DNA of 14,925 nt from DATKDP01 sp035546335 (GTDB lineage: Bacteria > Acidobacteriota > Thermoanaerobaculia > Gp7-AA8), in contig DATKDP010000034.1 of assembly GCA_035546335.1 (NCBI GenBank), forward strand, positions 1 through 14,925, in the 5' to 3' direction. The notes beneath the pieces are model-generated. The model had not been told where the DNA came from, ran no database searches, and saw only the letters and a list, made by a program, of their open reading frames with translations. Positions 7,584 through 14,925 of the stretch are shown here, in pieces; the first letter of the stretch is position 1, and every line of letters starts with the position of its first letter. A program made the position numbers and the translations under genes.

Positions 7584-9664
7584 GACGGCCTCCGGTCGAG
7601 GCGGGCCAGCATCTGGCGCGCGGCGGTCACATCGGCAGCGTAACGCTCCGGCGGCGCGGTCTCGATGAACTGCTGCAACGCCTGGCGGGCGACGTCCACC
7701 TGTCCTTCCTTCTGCGCGACCACGGAGAGGTTATAGAGCGCGTCGTAGAGGGTCGGATCGATGGCCACCGCGCGGCGCCACACCTCGATGGCCTGAGCGC
7801 CATTTCCCGATCGTGCGTAGACGACGCCGAGCGTGTTCAAAACAATCGGCATCTGATCGTTCAATTCCAGAGCGCGGCGGAGATAGCCATGGGAACGCTG
7901 CAGATCGCCGGCGCGGAGCGCCACGATGCCGAGGTTCTGGTAAGCAGTAGCGTTCGTCCGATCGATCTGGAGAACGCGCTCGAACTGCCGGATCGCCTCC
8001 TGCCCCCTTCCCGCATCGGCGAGGGCGATGCCGTACGCGTTCAGCAGCTCCGGATCGTTGGCATCGCTGAATCGAGCCAGCACCTTCACCGCCTCGCCGG
8101 CCTGCCCGCTCTCGCTGAGCACCAGGCCGAGACGGCGCTCGAGCGTGTCGCTCCCATGCCCGGCCTCGATGGCCTCCCGCAGCGTGGCGATCGCGGCGCC
8201 CGGCATCTCGTTCTCCTGATAGAGAAAGGAGAGCATCTCCCGCACGATCGTCATATCGGAGCGTTCGGCGAGAATCTCGCGTCCCACCTCGATGGCCTCG
8301 CCGATCTTCCCTTTCTGGTAGAGGGCGATGATCTCCTGCGCCTTCGCGTCGAGGTGGACGAGATTCTTCGGGTCGTCGGCCTCGCTGTAGTTCTTTTTCG
8401 GAGCCTCGCCGACGAAGTAGCCGAGGCTGAGAAGCTGCGACCGCTCTTCCGGCGATACCTTGCGCTCGACCGACTGCCCCCGCGGAGCCGATTTCGTCAG
8501 GAGCTCACGGATCCGGAACACGACTCTCCGCTTCTCTCCGACGAGGTTTCTCTGCTCGGATGGATCCGACGGAAGGTCGTACAACTCCGGCAGCGGAAGA
8601 TCGATGTACTTCTGCCCCTGATGAATCATCCCCACCAGCGGCGCCCACCCGCGGTTCAGCGAGGCGGTGAGAGATTCGAAGTACGTATCACGATCGCCTT
8701 CCATCCGGAGCAGCGACCGTCCCTGCAGTTCTTCCGGAACAGGGAGCCCGACCCGCTCCAGGACCGTCGGCACGATGTCGATATGGCGGGCGCTGCGTCC
8801 CTCGACGCGCGGCTTCAGACGACCGCGTTCATGGAGGATCAGGGGCACCTTCAACGTCGCTTCGTAAGCGAACAAACCGTGCGTCAGCTCGCCGTGCTCG
8901 CCGAGGCTTTCGCCATGATCGGAGGTCACCACGAGGAAGGGTGGTCGCGGGCCCGCCAGAATCCGATCGAGAAAACGTCCCACCTGGGCGTCGGTGTAGG
9001 CGACCTCCCCGAGATAGGGATGCTCGCGGTATACCGCATCGTAGGGAGGTGGAGGCTGATAAGGGGCATGCGGGTCATAGAGATGCAGCCAGAGGAACTT
9101 CTTTCCGGCGGTCGAGTCGTACCAGCTCCGCGCCGCATCCACCACTTCGCCGGCGCGGCGTTCCGCCATCACGAACTGCTTCAGGGCCGTTCCCTCGCGA
9201 TAACGGTCGTCGTAGACGTCGAAACCCTGATCGAGCCCGAACCGTGCGTCGAGCGGATAGGCGCCGACGAACGCCCCGGTCGCATAACCACTCTTCTTCA
9301 GGATCTCGGCGAGGGTGACCTGCTCTTCCCCCAGCACGTAGCCGGCGTTGTCCCGAATCCCATGCTGATATGGATGAAGGCCGGTGATGATGTTCGCGTG
9401 AGAAGGAAGCGTGACGACGTTGTGCGCGTACGCATTCGTGAAGACGACGCCTTCCCCCGCCAGCCGGTCGAACGTGGGCGTCTCGACATCGTGGTTTCCC
9501 GCGAACCGGAGAGAGTCGGCGCGCAGCGTGTCGATCGTGATGAGGATGATGTCGGGGTCACGCGAAAGACGGGCCTCCCCTGCATCTCCTGCTCGACTGC
9601 GATCGCATCCGAGCAGTACGAGAAGGGCCAGCGGAATGACTTTGATCATCTTCTTCTTCGCCAT
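7580..9664 (-). CDS. Sulfatase-like (alkaline phosphatase superfamily) TPR lipoprotein, second copy
   Basis: This is a 694-residue lipoprotein whose signal MAKKKMIKVIPLALLVLLGC puts the lipidated Cys at residue 20. The sulfatase-like domain spans about 37-420. Its first metal Asp is in ITIDTLRAD (D45), Thr85 in VVTLPSH is at the nucleophile position, and it has HLYDPHAPY, D249/H250 in SDHGESLGEHG and H262. The hinge SLGYFVG is followed by roughly seven TPR repeats (about 425-690), the clearest being AYQNLGIVALRAGDL and NTLGVVYARSGNGAQA. It is more divergent than the two flanking paralogs, with different TPRs and a different hinge, which suggests a distinct substrate or partner. The start ATG at 9664 was chosen because it follows the upstream stop by 4 bases and gives a KKK N-region. 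An ATG at 9649 also gives a plausible signal peptide; a TTG at 9682 seems unlikely. It ends with a TGA that overlaps the next GTG. Confidence 0.92.
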   Translation of the reverse strand: MAKKKMIKVIPLALLVLLGCDRSRAGDAGEARLSRDPDIILITIDTLRADSLRFAGNHDVETPTFDRLAGEGVVFTNAYAHNVVTLPSHANIITGLHPYQHGIRDNAGYVLGEEQVTLAEILKKSGYATGAFVGAYPLDARFGLDQGFDVYDDRYREGTALKQFVMAERRAGEVVDAARSWYDSTAGKKFLWLHLYDPHAPYQPPPPYDAVYREHPYLGEVAYTDAQVGRFLDRILAGPRPPFLVVTSDHGESLGEHGELTHGLFAYEATLKVPLILHERGRLKPRVEGRSARHIDIVPTVLERVGLPVPEELQGRSLLRMEGDRDTYFESLTASLNRGWAPLVGMIHQGQKYIDLPLPELYDLPSDPSEQRNLVGEKRRVVFRIRELLTKSAPRGQSVERKVSPEERSQLLSLGYFVGEAPKKNYSEADDPKNLVHLDAKAQEIIALYQKGKIGEAIEVGREILAERSDMTIVREMLSFLYQENEMPGAAIATLREAIEAGHGSDTLERRLGLVLSESGQAGEAVKVLARFSDANDPELLNAYGIALADAGRGQEAIRQFERVLQIDRTNATAYQNLGIVALRAGDLQRSHGYLRRALELNDQMPIVLNTLGVVYARSGNGAQAIEVWRRAVAIDPTLYDALYNLSVVAQKEGQVDVARQALQQFIETAPPERYAADVTAARQMLARLDRRPS
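7589..7593 (-). promoter_or_regulatory. Ribosome binding site deciding the GTG start of the third sulfatase-like gene
   Basis: GGAGG on the - strand lies 5 bases before GTG at 7583, which overlaps the upstream TGA. This strong site favours the GTG over the internal ATG at 7487. Starting at 7487 would leave only 9 residues without any basic residue before the lipobox Cys. Confidence 0.75.
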
Positions 9665-9668
9665 CGCC

Positions 9669-11720
9669 TCAACTCGATGCAAACCGCTTCAGCGCCGGAT
9701 CGGCCGGAAATCGCTCCAGACCCCTGCGAGCCCAGTAGCGGACGCCTCTTCGATCCCCCACCGCTTCCAGCGCTTCACAGACCGCAATGTAGCTCGGCGG
9801 ACGCGGCGCGGTCTCGATCAGCTCCCGCACCGTGGCCGTCGCCTCCTGCAGCCGCTCCGAAGCGACGAGCAGAATGATCAGCGACCGGTACGCATCAGGC
9901 TCTTCCGGAAACGCGGCGATCTCCGCTCGCAGGTCGCGCTCCGCCTCCTCGAACCGCCCCGTCCGCGCCAGCACGTCGCCGCGCGCGGCCAGAAGCCCGG
10001 GAAGCTTCTTCGCCGGCGATTTCGCCGCAATGGCCTGATCCAGCAGCGCCAGCGCAGCGTCGGGATTTCCCCGTTCCTGTTCCACTCGCGCCATCACCAG
10101 CAGCACCGCGGCGCGTTCGCGGCTTTCAGTCGACGAGCGGCGGGCGATGAACTCCGCATGTTCCGCGGCTTCGTCGTGACTGCCGCTCTCGACGAGAAGA
10201 TTCGTGACCAGCGCCGCCACATCGAGCCGGTCAGGCGCGAGCGCCAGAGCCTTTTTCCCCGCTTCCACCGCCTCCGCCGGCCGGCCGAGCGATGAGAGAA
10301 GACGCGCTTTCAGATCCCACACATCGACGACTCGCGGCTCCTGGCGGAGAAGGCGCTCGGCCGCTTGCAGCGATTCCTCATGACGGCCGGCGCGATAGAG
10401 CGAAAACGCGCTCTGCATGGCGCGATACGATTCCATCCTGTCGCGCGGATCGGGAAGATCTCCCGTCGCTGCGCTGCCGCCGCCGAGATATCCGAGAGCA
10501 GCGAGTCCGGCCCGCTCCTCCGCGCCGACCGCTCCGGGCGATTCCGGCTCCCGCTTGAAACGGGCCAGCGCCGCTCGCATCGAAGCGACCTTCTTCCGCT
10601 CCTCGGTGAGGAGATTCTTCGTCTCCGCCGGATCGTCCTGCAGATCGAACAGCTCGCCCCGTCGCCCTTCGATGTAGTGATGCGGTCCCTCGATCAGCGA
10701 ATAGAGCTCGCTCCAGCCGAGATTGAATCGAGGATAGAAGGTCTCGGCAACGATGGGGCGGCGCGCATCACCCGCCGCGCCGAGGAGCGACCGGCCGGCG
10801 AGCGACGGCGGCGGAGAGGCCCCGGTCAGCTCGGCAATCGTCGGGACGATGTCGACGATCTGGACCGGGTGCACGACCCGCGTCCCTCCGGACCGACGGC
10901 CCGGCAGCTTCACGATCAGCGGAACCTGGACGGTCTCGCGGTACAGGAGAAGGCCATGCTCCGATTCGCCGTGATCGCCGAGGCCCTCTCCGTGGTCGGA
11001 CAAGAAAATGATGATGGAGTCGTCGTAAAGGTTGCGACTCCGCAGACCATCGAGAAAGCGGCCGACGATCCGATCGGTCCACGCCACCTCTCCGTCATAG
11101 CGGTCGCGGTGAAGAGCGCGGAACGGTTCCGGCGGATCGTACGGTGCGTGCGGCTCGAAGAGGTGGAGAAAGAGGAAGAACGGCTTTTGGGTGCGATCGA
11201 TCCAGGCCAGAGCGCTGTCGGCAGTCGCCTGACCGCTCCGCTCCATCATCCCCAGCGCATGCTCAGGACTCTGCTGCACCGCGTCGTCATAAAACTCGAA
11301 TCCGCGGGCGATCCCGGTTTCCTTCCTCAGGACATAGGCGGATACCGCGGCGCCGGTGGCGTAGCCGCGGTCGCGCATCATCTCCGCGAGCGTGGGAACG
11401 TCATCGCGAACACGAAACCCGATGTTGTCGCGGACTCCGTGATCCGCGGGAAGAAGACCGGTGAAGAGCGAGGCATGCGCCGGCAACGTCAGCGGGGCAT
11501 GTGTGTAGGCATGTTCGAAGAGAAGCGAATCCGCCGCCAGGGCGTCGATGTGCGGCGTCGAATTCCGCTCGTAGCCGTATGCGGGCAACCTGTCCGATCG
11601 AAGCGTATCGATCGAAATGATGATGACCGGCGACGTGGCGGACGGCGGCGGGAGCTCCCCTCCCCCGCACCCCGTCATCACCAGCAGAATCGCCGCAATG
11701 AGATTCGATCGCTGGTTCAT
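9669..11720 (-). CDS. Sulfatase-like (alkaline phosphatase superfamily) TPR lipoprotein, first copy
   Basis: This is a 683-residue lipoprotein. Signal peptide II type: MNQRSNLIAAILLVMTGC, lipidated Cys18, followed by a GGGELPPPSATS linker. The sulfatase-like domain spans about 31-400: D38 in SIDTLRSD, Thr78 in PLTLPAH at the nucleophile position, HLFEPHAPY, D242/H243 in SDHGEGLGDHGESEHG, and H255. The hinge AALGYLGGG leads into TPR repeats (about 435-680) ending with YIAVCEALEAVGDRRG...YWARRGLERFP. The same ending is found in the 5340-7583 paralog. The Thr nucleophile argues against sulfatase activity; phosphodiesterase or phosphotransferase chemistry is inferred. The ATG at 11720 lies 20 bases after the upstream stop. 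A TTG two codons earlier is also possible, and no strong ribosome site precedes either. The substrate is unknown. Confidence 0.92.
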   Translation of the reverse strand: MNQRSNLIAAILLVMTGCGGGELPPPSATSPVIIISIDTLRSDRLPAYGYERNSTPHIDALAADSLLFEHAYTHAPLTLPAHASLFTGLLPADHGVRDNIGFRVRDDVPTLAEMMRDRGYATGAAVSAYVLRKETGIARGFEFYDDAVQQSPEHALGMMERSGQATADSALAWIDRTQKPFFLFLHLFEPHAPYDPPEPFRALHRDRYDGEVAWTDRIVGRFLDGLRSRNLYDDSIIIFLSDHGEGLGDHGESEHGLLLYRETVQVPLIVKLPGRRSGGTRVVHPVQIVDIVPTIAELTGASPPPSLAGRSLLGAAGDARRPIVAETFYPRFNLGWSELYSLIEGPHHYIEGRRGELFDLQDDPAETKNLLTEERKKVASMRAALARFKREPESPGAVGAEERAGLAALGYLGGGSAATGDLPDPRDRMESYRAMQSAFSLYRAGRHEESLQAAERLLRQEPRVVDVWDLKARLLSSLGRPAEAVEAGKKALALAPDRLDVAALVTNLLVESGSHDEAAEHAEFIARRSSTESRERAAVLLVMARVEQERGNPDAALALLDQAIAAKSPAKKLPGLLAARGDVLARTGRFEEAERDLRAEIAAFPEEPDAYRSLIILLVASERLQEATATVRELIETAPRPPSYIAVCEALEAVGDRRGVRYWARRGLERFPADPALKRFASS

Positions 11721-11740
11721 CGTCAACTCGGCGGTCCGGG

Positions 11741-12763
11741 TTACTTGATCTGCTTCAGTAGATCTCGCGCTTCCTGCGCCTCGGGCGTATCAGGCCCCAG
11801 CTCGATCACTTTCTGAAGATCGGCCTTCGCAGAGACCATGTCCTTCATGTGCAACCGGGCGATGGCCCGGTAGTAATAAGAGTCGGCCCTCGCCGGATCC
11901 ATGGCGATGGCGCGGTCGAGATAAAGGATCGCTTCCTTCGGGGCGGCTTTGTTGAGAAACAGGATGCCGACGTTCACCACCGCCGTCGTATCCGTCAGCG
12001 CCTGCTCCGGAAGGCCGTCGAGAATCTGACGGGCCCCTTCCAGGTCGCCCGACTCGGCCAGAAGGTTGATGAGCAGAAGCGAGATCCCGCTGTTCTCCGG
12101 CTCCGCGGCGTGTACCTGCTTCAGAAGACCGATGGCCGGCTTCAGCTCTCCCGACCCGTAGTAGGCGCGCGCCAGAGCCTTTTTCAGCTCGAGGTGATCG
12201 GGGAGGAGGGCCTGCGCTTTTTCGTATTCCCCGACCGCCTTCGCGTAGAGCGCCTTCTTCTCATCGACGGAAAGGGGGGCGATGCTGGCCGACATCCCGA
12301 GACGAAGCGAATCTTCGGGGGTCGCCTTTCCTTCCGCCTGCCGCACGTAGGCCTCGGCCATCTCGACCGCGGCAACCGCCTCCGGCGGAACGGTGGAGGC
12401 GACGGGAACCTCTTCCTGCGGCTGGGGAACCGGTTCCGGCTTCTTCTGGAGCACGGTCCGGATGGCGGGCAGCCGCTGAGCCTCCGTGGCATTCACGGTG
12501 CCGAGCGAAGGCAAGTAGCCCTCGGCGTTGATGTCGATGTCCCACTTCCCCGCGATCGGCAGCAGGACCGCCCAGCGGCCGCGACGATCGGTTTTTGCGG
12601 GTGGTACGTCGGGAACACGTGACGACGTCACGGTGACCTGTGCACCCTGAATTGGTTTGTTCTGCTCGTCGACGACTTCGCCATGAAGTCGGATCTGAGC
12701 GAACGCGGCGCCGGCGGGAAGCAGCGTCGCGATGACCAGGCTCAACAGTAGTTTTCGACTCAA
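11741..12763 (-). CDS. Periplasmic carboxypeptidase-regulatory-like domain / TPR protein
   Basis: This is a 340-residue exported protein. The Sec signal peptide MSRKLLLSLVIATLLPAGAAFA is cut before QIRLHG. Residues about 24-108 form a carboxypeptidase-regulatory-like (transthyretin-like) beta-sandwich, with GEVVDEQNKPIQGAQVTV, KTDRRGRWAV and INAEGYLP. A Pro/Glu-rich linker (PEPVPQPQEEVPV) follows, then about five TPR repeats from 165 to 340, the clearest being ADSYYYRAIARLHMKDM. Such proteins act as scaffolds; no catalytic residues are seen. The start is TTG at 12763, supported by GAGGG 7 bases upstream and by the signal peptide directly after it. It is the first gene after a terminator hairpin and the head of the six-gene run. 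It shares the regulatory-domain type that Oar-like receptors usually carry at their N-terminus, which may link it to the neighbouring receptor; that link is inferred. Confidence 0.9.
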   Translation of the reverse strand: MSRKLLLSLVIATLLPAGAAFAQIRLHGEVVDEQNKPIQGAQVTVTSSRVPDVPPAKTDRRGRWAVLLPIAGKWDIDINAEGYLPSLGTVNATEAQRLPAIRTVLQKKPEPVPQPQEEVPVASTVPPEAVAAVEMAEAYVRQAEGKATPEDSLRLGMSASIAPLSVDEKKALYAKAVGEYEKAQALLPDHLELKKALARAYYGSGELKPAIGLLKQVHAAEPENSGISLLLINLLAESGDLEGARQILDGLPEQALTDTTAVVNVGILFLNKAAPKEAILYLDRAIAMDPARADSYYYRAIARLHMKDMVSAKADLQKVIELGPDTPEAQEARDLLKQIK

Positions 12764-12770
12764 ACGTGGG

Positions 12771-12775
12771 CCCTC
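12771..12775 (-). promoter_or_regulatory. Ribosome binding site of the TTG-started TPR gene
   Basis: GAGGG on the - strand is 7 bases before TTG at 12763, within a purine-rich AGAGGAAAGAGGG run. It supports the non-ATG start. Confidence 0.65.
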
Positions 12776-12807
12776 TTTCCTCTGGAGATGTCAGGGAAAA
12801 GCAATGA

Positions 12808-12833
12808 AGCCCGCCGGGAAATCCCGGCGGGCT
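12808..12833 (-). terminator. Intrinsic terminator after the TonB-dependent receptor gene
   Basis: AGCCCGCCGGG and CCCGGCGGGCT form a perfect 11-bp GC-rich stem with a 4-base loop, 24 bases past the receptor stop. On the - strand it is followed by TCATTGCTTTTCCC, a modest T-rich tract starting 6 bases after the stem, so it may be leaky. Only 44 bases separate it from the next start codon at 12763, and I see no convincing -35/-10 pair there. The downstream operon may therefore depend on readthrough, or on a promoter inside the receptor gene. Confidence 0.75.
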
Positions 12834-12857
12834 CCGAAACACCTGCTGGCGTGAGGC

Positions 12858-14925
12858 TCAGAACGTGAGCCGTGCGCCGACGCGTAAGACCTGCGGACTG
12901 TGCTGCTCGCGAACGCGATTGGCGGACGGCACGGCCGCTCCCGTCGTGGAGACGAGCTCCGGATGCCGCTGCAGGATCGTGTTCTCGTTGGTCACGTTGA
13001 AGGCGTCGACGCCGATCTGGAAACCAACCGGGCCGAACTGGAAGTCTTTGGCCAGCCGCAGATCGAGCTGGAAGACGTCCTCGAGGCGGTGCCCGCCCAT
13101 GTCGGCGGCACTGGCAATGACCGTCTTGGTCGAGCCGTCGGAGACGCGAACACCATGGCCGTACAGGACCGGATAACCCTGCCGGCCGGTGAGACTGAAG
13201 CCGAGGTTCGTCTCGATGAACGGGATCTGGTAGACGCCGTTCAGGGTGTACTGCCATTCGGAGTTGAGGAAGACCGCTCCCTTGGCGCCGCTGATCGTTC
13301 CCACCGGGGAGGCGACAACGCCGCCGTCACAGTTGGAGCATCCACTGGAACCGGTGCCAAGCCGGAAGTCGGTCGGATCGCCGTTGAGGAAGCCGTCCTC
13401 GCTGACGGCCTGCTTCCAATCGAACCAGGTCAGACCGCCGCGAAGCATCCAGCGGTTCGCCATCCGTTTGGTCAGCGTCAGCTCGATGCCGTCATAGCTC
13501 TGCGAATAGCCGGGGCGGTTGGTCAACGCAAAGAACGTCGGCCTGGCGACCCCTTCGCGAAGCGTGTACACCGGGACGCTGTACGGCGTGCCGTCGGGGA
13601 GTCTCCCTGTGGCATTGCCGTTGGTGAGGTTATTGTTGGTCGTATCGAGGACATAGTCGGCGGCGGTGTACCAGTCGCCTGCACCCTGCGTCTTCTCCGC
13701 TCGCGAGATGACGAAATCGTTGAACTCCCGGCGGCTGTAGGAAAGGCCTACCGAGAACTGCGGGAGCAACTCGTGCTCAGCACCGAGAATGAACTCGTCC
13801 GTGCTGGGGGGCTTGAATCCCGACGCAACACGCAACGTGCTGGCGGCGATCGCATTCGGATTCGCGGGATCAAAACCGGTCCAATCGATCGGGCCGGCCC
13901 CGAGATCGAGAATCTCGTCGCGGGTGATGATGTCATCACGGTTCGCGTCCAACGTGTAGAAGGTGACGGTGCGGTAATACGGCTGCACTGATGACGCGCC
14001 GGTATTCGATCCGAGATGGTCGACATAGCGGTTGTACGCCGCGCGAAGGAGAGTTCGCTTTTGCGCGCCGAGCGCGTAAGTCACACCGATCCGAGGAGAG
14101 ATACTCGTCCACTCCGTTGTCTCCGGGAGGTCGGCGGGAATCGTGAGCGCAGGCAGCAGCTCCGGAAGCAGCGGGTGCGCCGGCCCGGAAACCTCACCGA
14201 ACGTGCTCTCCTGGATGTCGTACCGAGCTCCCACATGCAGGGTCAGATCACCGAGCAAGATCACGTCGCCAACATAGAGATCCGTGTACTGATACTCATA
14301 CTGGGGGTTGTACGACATCGAGAACCAGGTGATGCCGAGGCCGTCCGGAACGCCGGAGAGGCCGGTCAGATCGATGATGGCCTGATCCTGGGGCCAGAAG
14401 AACGTCGACGTATTTCCCGCCGTCCGGTAGCCGAACCCGAATTTCAGCTCGTGATTCAAACCACCCGTCTCGAAGAACGAGGAGGCATCGAGACGGTACT
14501 GCTCGGCGGGACGGAGTCCGGAGAAGCTGAGGAAGGAGTTCCGCCAGGCACCCTGAGCGACGCCGAGAACCGGCGGGGGCAGCGTGCGTGCGCATGCCCC
14601 GTCCATGCAGTTCTGGTCACCCTGCGGCTGCAACTGGAACCCGAGGTTCACCTTCGAGTACATGCCGGTCAGGTAAAAGTTCGGCGTGAAGATGTGTGTG
14701 TCTTCCAGCTTCCAGATTCCGGGAGGCCCGAAGCCGCTCTGATTGAACGTCGTCTCAGGCGGTCGGCTCGGGCTGGCGCCGCGGCCGAATTTCGATTTCT
14801 CGTTGTCGTTGTAGGTGCCGACGAAGCTGTTGTTCCGCCCGATCTGGGCGTTCAACTTCAGGTTCATCGTTTTGAGGAACGTGTCATCGTTGTAACGAAC
14901 CGTCGCATTCGGTGGCTGGGCGACG
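12858..14925 (-). CDS. TonB-dependent receptor (Oar-like), C-terminal beta-barrel, N-terminus outside window
   Basis: The frame is open from the right edge (base 14924) to TGA at 12858-12860, giving 688 residues. The first ATG in frame (14867) is internal to a continuing barrel sequence, so the signal peptide, regulatory domain and plug lie outside. Evidence for an outer-membrane barrel: alternating aromatic-rich strands (ELKFGFGYRTAG, DLTLHVGARYDI), the late motif FQIGVDAFNVTNENTILQR, and the terminal VLRVGARLTF with the C-terminal Phe used in barrel assembly. It would import or bind a large substrate using TonB energy; the substrate cannot be told. Unusual features are an EF-hand-like loop at 13914-13949 and two cysteine pairs in predicted external loops: C-x4-C (14593-14610) and C-x2-C (13329-13340), probably disulfides. 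A terminator follows. Oar-like assignment is by overall resemblance. Confidence 0.88.
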   Translation of the reverse strand, partial: VAQPPNATVRYNDDTFLKTMNLKLNAQIGRNNSFVGTYNDNEKSKFGRGASPSRPPETTFNQSGFGPPGIWKLEDTHIFTPNFYLTGMYSKVNLGFQLQPQGDQNCMDGACARTLPPPVLGVAQGAWRNSFLSFSGLRPAEQYRLDASSFFETGGLNHELKFGFGYRTAGNTSTFFWPQDQAIIDLTGLSGVPDGLGITWFSMSYNPQYEYQYTDLYVGDVILLGDLTLHVGARYDIQESTFGEVSGPAHPLLPELLPALTIPADLPETTEWTSISPRIGVTYALGAQKRTLLRAAYNRYVDHLGSNTGASSVQPYYRTVTFYTLDANRDDIITRDEILDLGAGPIDWTGFDPANPNAIAASTLRVASGFKPPSTDEFILGAEHELLPQFSVGLSYSRREFNDFVISRAEKTQGAGDWYTAADYVLDTTNNNLTNGNATGRLPDGTPYSVPVYTLREGVARPTFFALTNRPGYSQSYDGIELTLTKRMANRWMLRGGLTWFDWKQAVSEDGFLNGDPTDFRLGTGSSGCSNCDGGVVASPVGTISGAKGAVFLNSEWQYTLNGVYQIPFIETNLGFSLTGRQGYPVLYGHGVRVSDGSTKTVIASAADMGGHRLEDVFQLDLRLAKDFQFGPVGFQIGVDAFNVTNENTILQRHPELVSTTGAAVPSANRVREQHSPQVLRVGARLTF
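13914..13949 (-). other. EF-hand-like calcium-binding loop within the TonB-dependent receptor
   Basis: The 12 residues DANRDDIITRDE match the EF-hand loop: Asp at 1, Asn at 3, Asp at 5, Ile at 8 and Glu at 12. Position 6 is Asp rather than the usual Gly. The loop lies between barrel strands and is probably extracellular, so Ca2+ may stabilise the loop or its ligand. Binding is inferred from the motif only. Confidence 0.6.

Noticed and set aside
9680..9682. TTG as the start of the second sulfatase-like gene
   Set aside because: It would overlap the upstream gene by 14 bases with no ribosome site and adds an N-region not needed for export. The ATG at 9664 or 9649 fits better.
7565..9877. Long open frame on the + strand opposite the second lipoprotein gene (770 codons)
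   Set aside because: It mirrors the minus-strand gene, as is common in GC-rich DNA. The translation is Arg/Leu/His-rich with no recognisable domain, while the opposite strand has a lipobox, metal motifs and TPRs.
5340..11720. Calling the three enzymes true formylglycine sulfatases
   Set aside because: None has Cys or Ser at the modified position (all have Thr), and no formylglycine-generating or anaerobic sulfatase-maturating enzyme gene is in the window.
10365..11816. Long open frame on the + strand opposite the first sulfatase-like gene (483 codons)
   Set aside because: It is an antisense shadow with low-complexity Arg/Gly-rich translation. The minus-strand frame carries all family motifs.
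1152..12763. Bat (aerotolerance) operon with VWA and TPR proteins
   Set aside because: There is no MoxR ATPase, no DUF58 gene and no membrane-spanning BatA/BatB type. The VWA proteins here are soluble secreted VWFA-related forms.

Overview
The window looks like chromosomal DNA of a GC-rich, Gram-negative bacterium, most likely an acidobacterium or close relative. The main clues are two tandem secreted proteins of the VWFA-related family typical of Acidobacteria, a large Oar-like TonB-dependent outer-membrane receptor, and three lipoproteins that join a sulfatase-like (alkaline-phosphatase superfamily) domain to TPR repeats. The lineage is inferred from gene families only. There are no rRNA or tRNA genes, integrases, transposases or CRISPR arrays. 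Coding density is nearly complete and no gene-free stretch exceeds 100 bases.

Layout. On the + strand at the left edge (2-1192) is the 3' part of a pentein-fold (guanidino-group-modifying superfamily-like) protein whose start lies outside the window. Everything else is on the - strand and reads right to left: the C-terminal barrel of a TonB-dependent receptor (14925-12858, N-terminus outside); a hairpin terminator (12808-12833); a periplasmic carboxypeptidase-regulatory-like/TPR protein (12763-11741); three sulfatase-like/TPR lipoproteins (11720-9669, 9664-7580, 7583-5340); and two VWFA-related secreted proteins (5332-3260, 3263-1152). The six genes after the terminator are packed with gaps of 20, 4 and 7 bases and two 4-base start/stop overlaps, so they very likely form one translationally coupled operon. 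The last gene ends inside the convergent pentein gene (41-base overlap).

How they may work together. All operon products carry Sec or lipoprotein signals and so act in the envelope. The three sulfatase-like proteins keep the metal-binding Asp/His motifs but have Thr where true sulfatases have the Cys/Ser that becomes formylglycine. They are therefore better read as phosphodiesterases, phosphatases or phosphoglycol-type transferases than as sulfatases. With TPR scaffolds, VWA-type adhesion modules and an outer-membrane receptor, the set looks like an uncharacterised cell-envelope assembly or modification system. That interpretation is inference.

The most distinctive sequence-level signal is a 75-base palindromic repeat (7491-7565) sitting in frame inside the lipoprotein signal peptide of the third sulfatase-like gene. 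Removing exactly these 25 codons leaves a textbook lipoprotein signal peptide.
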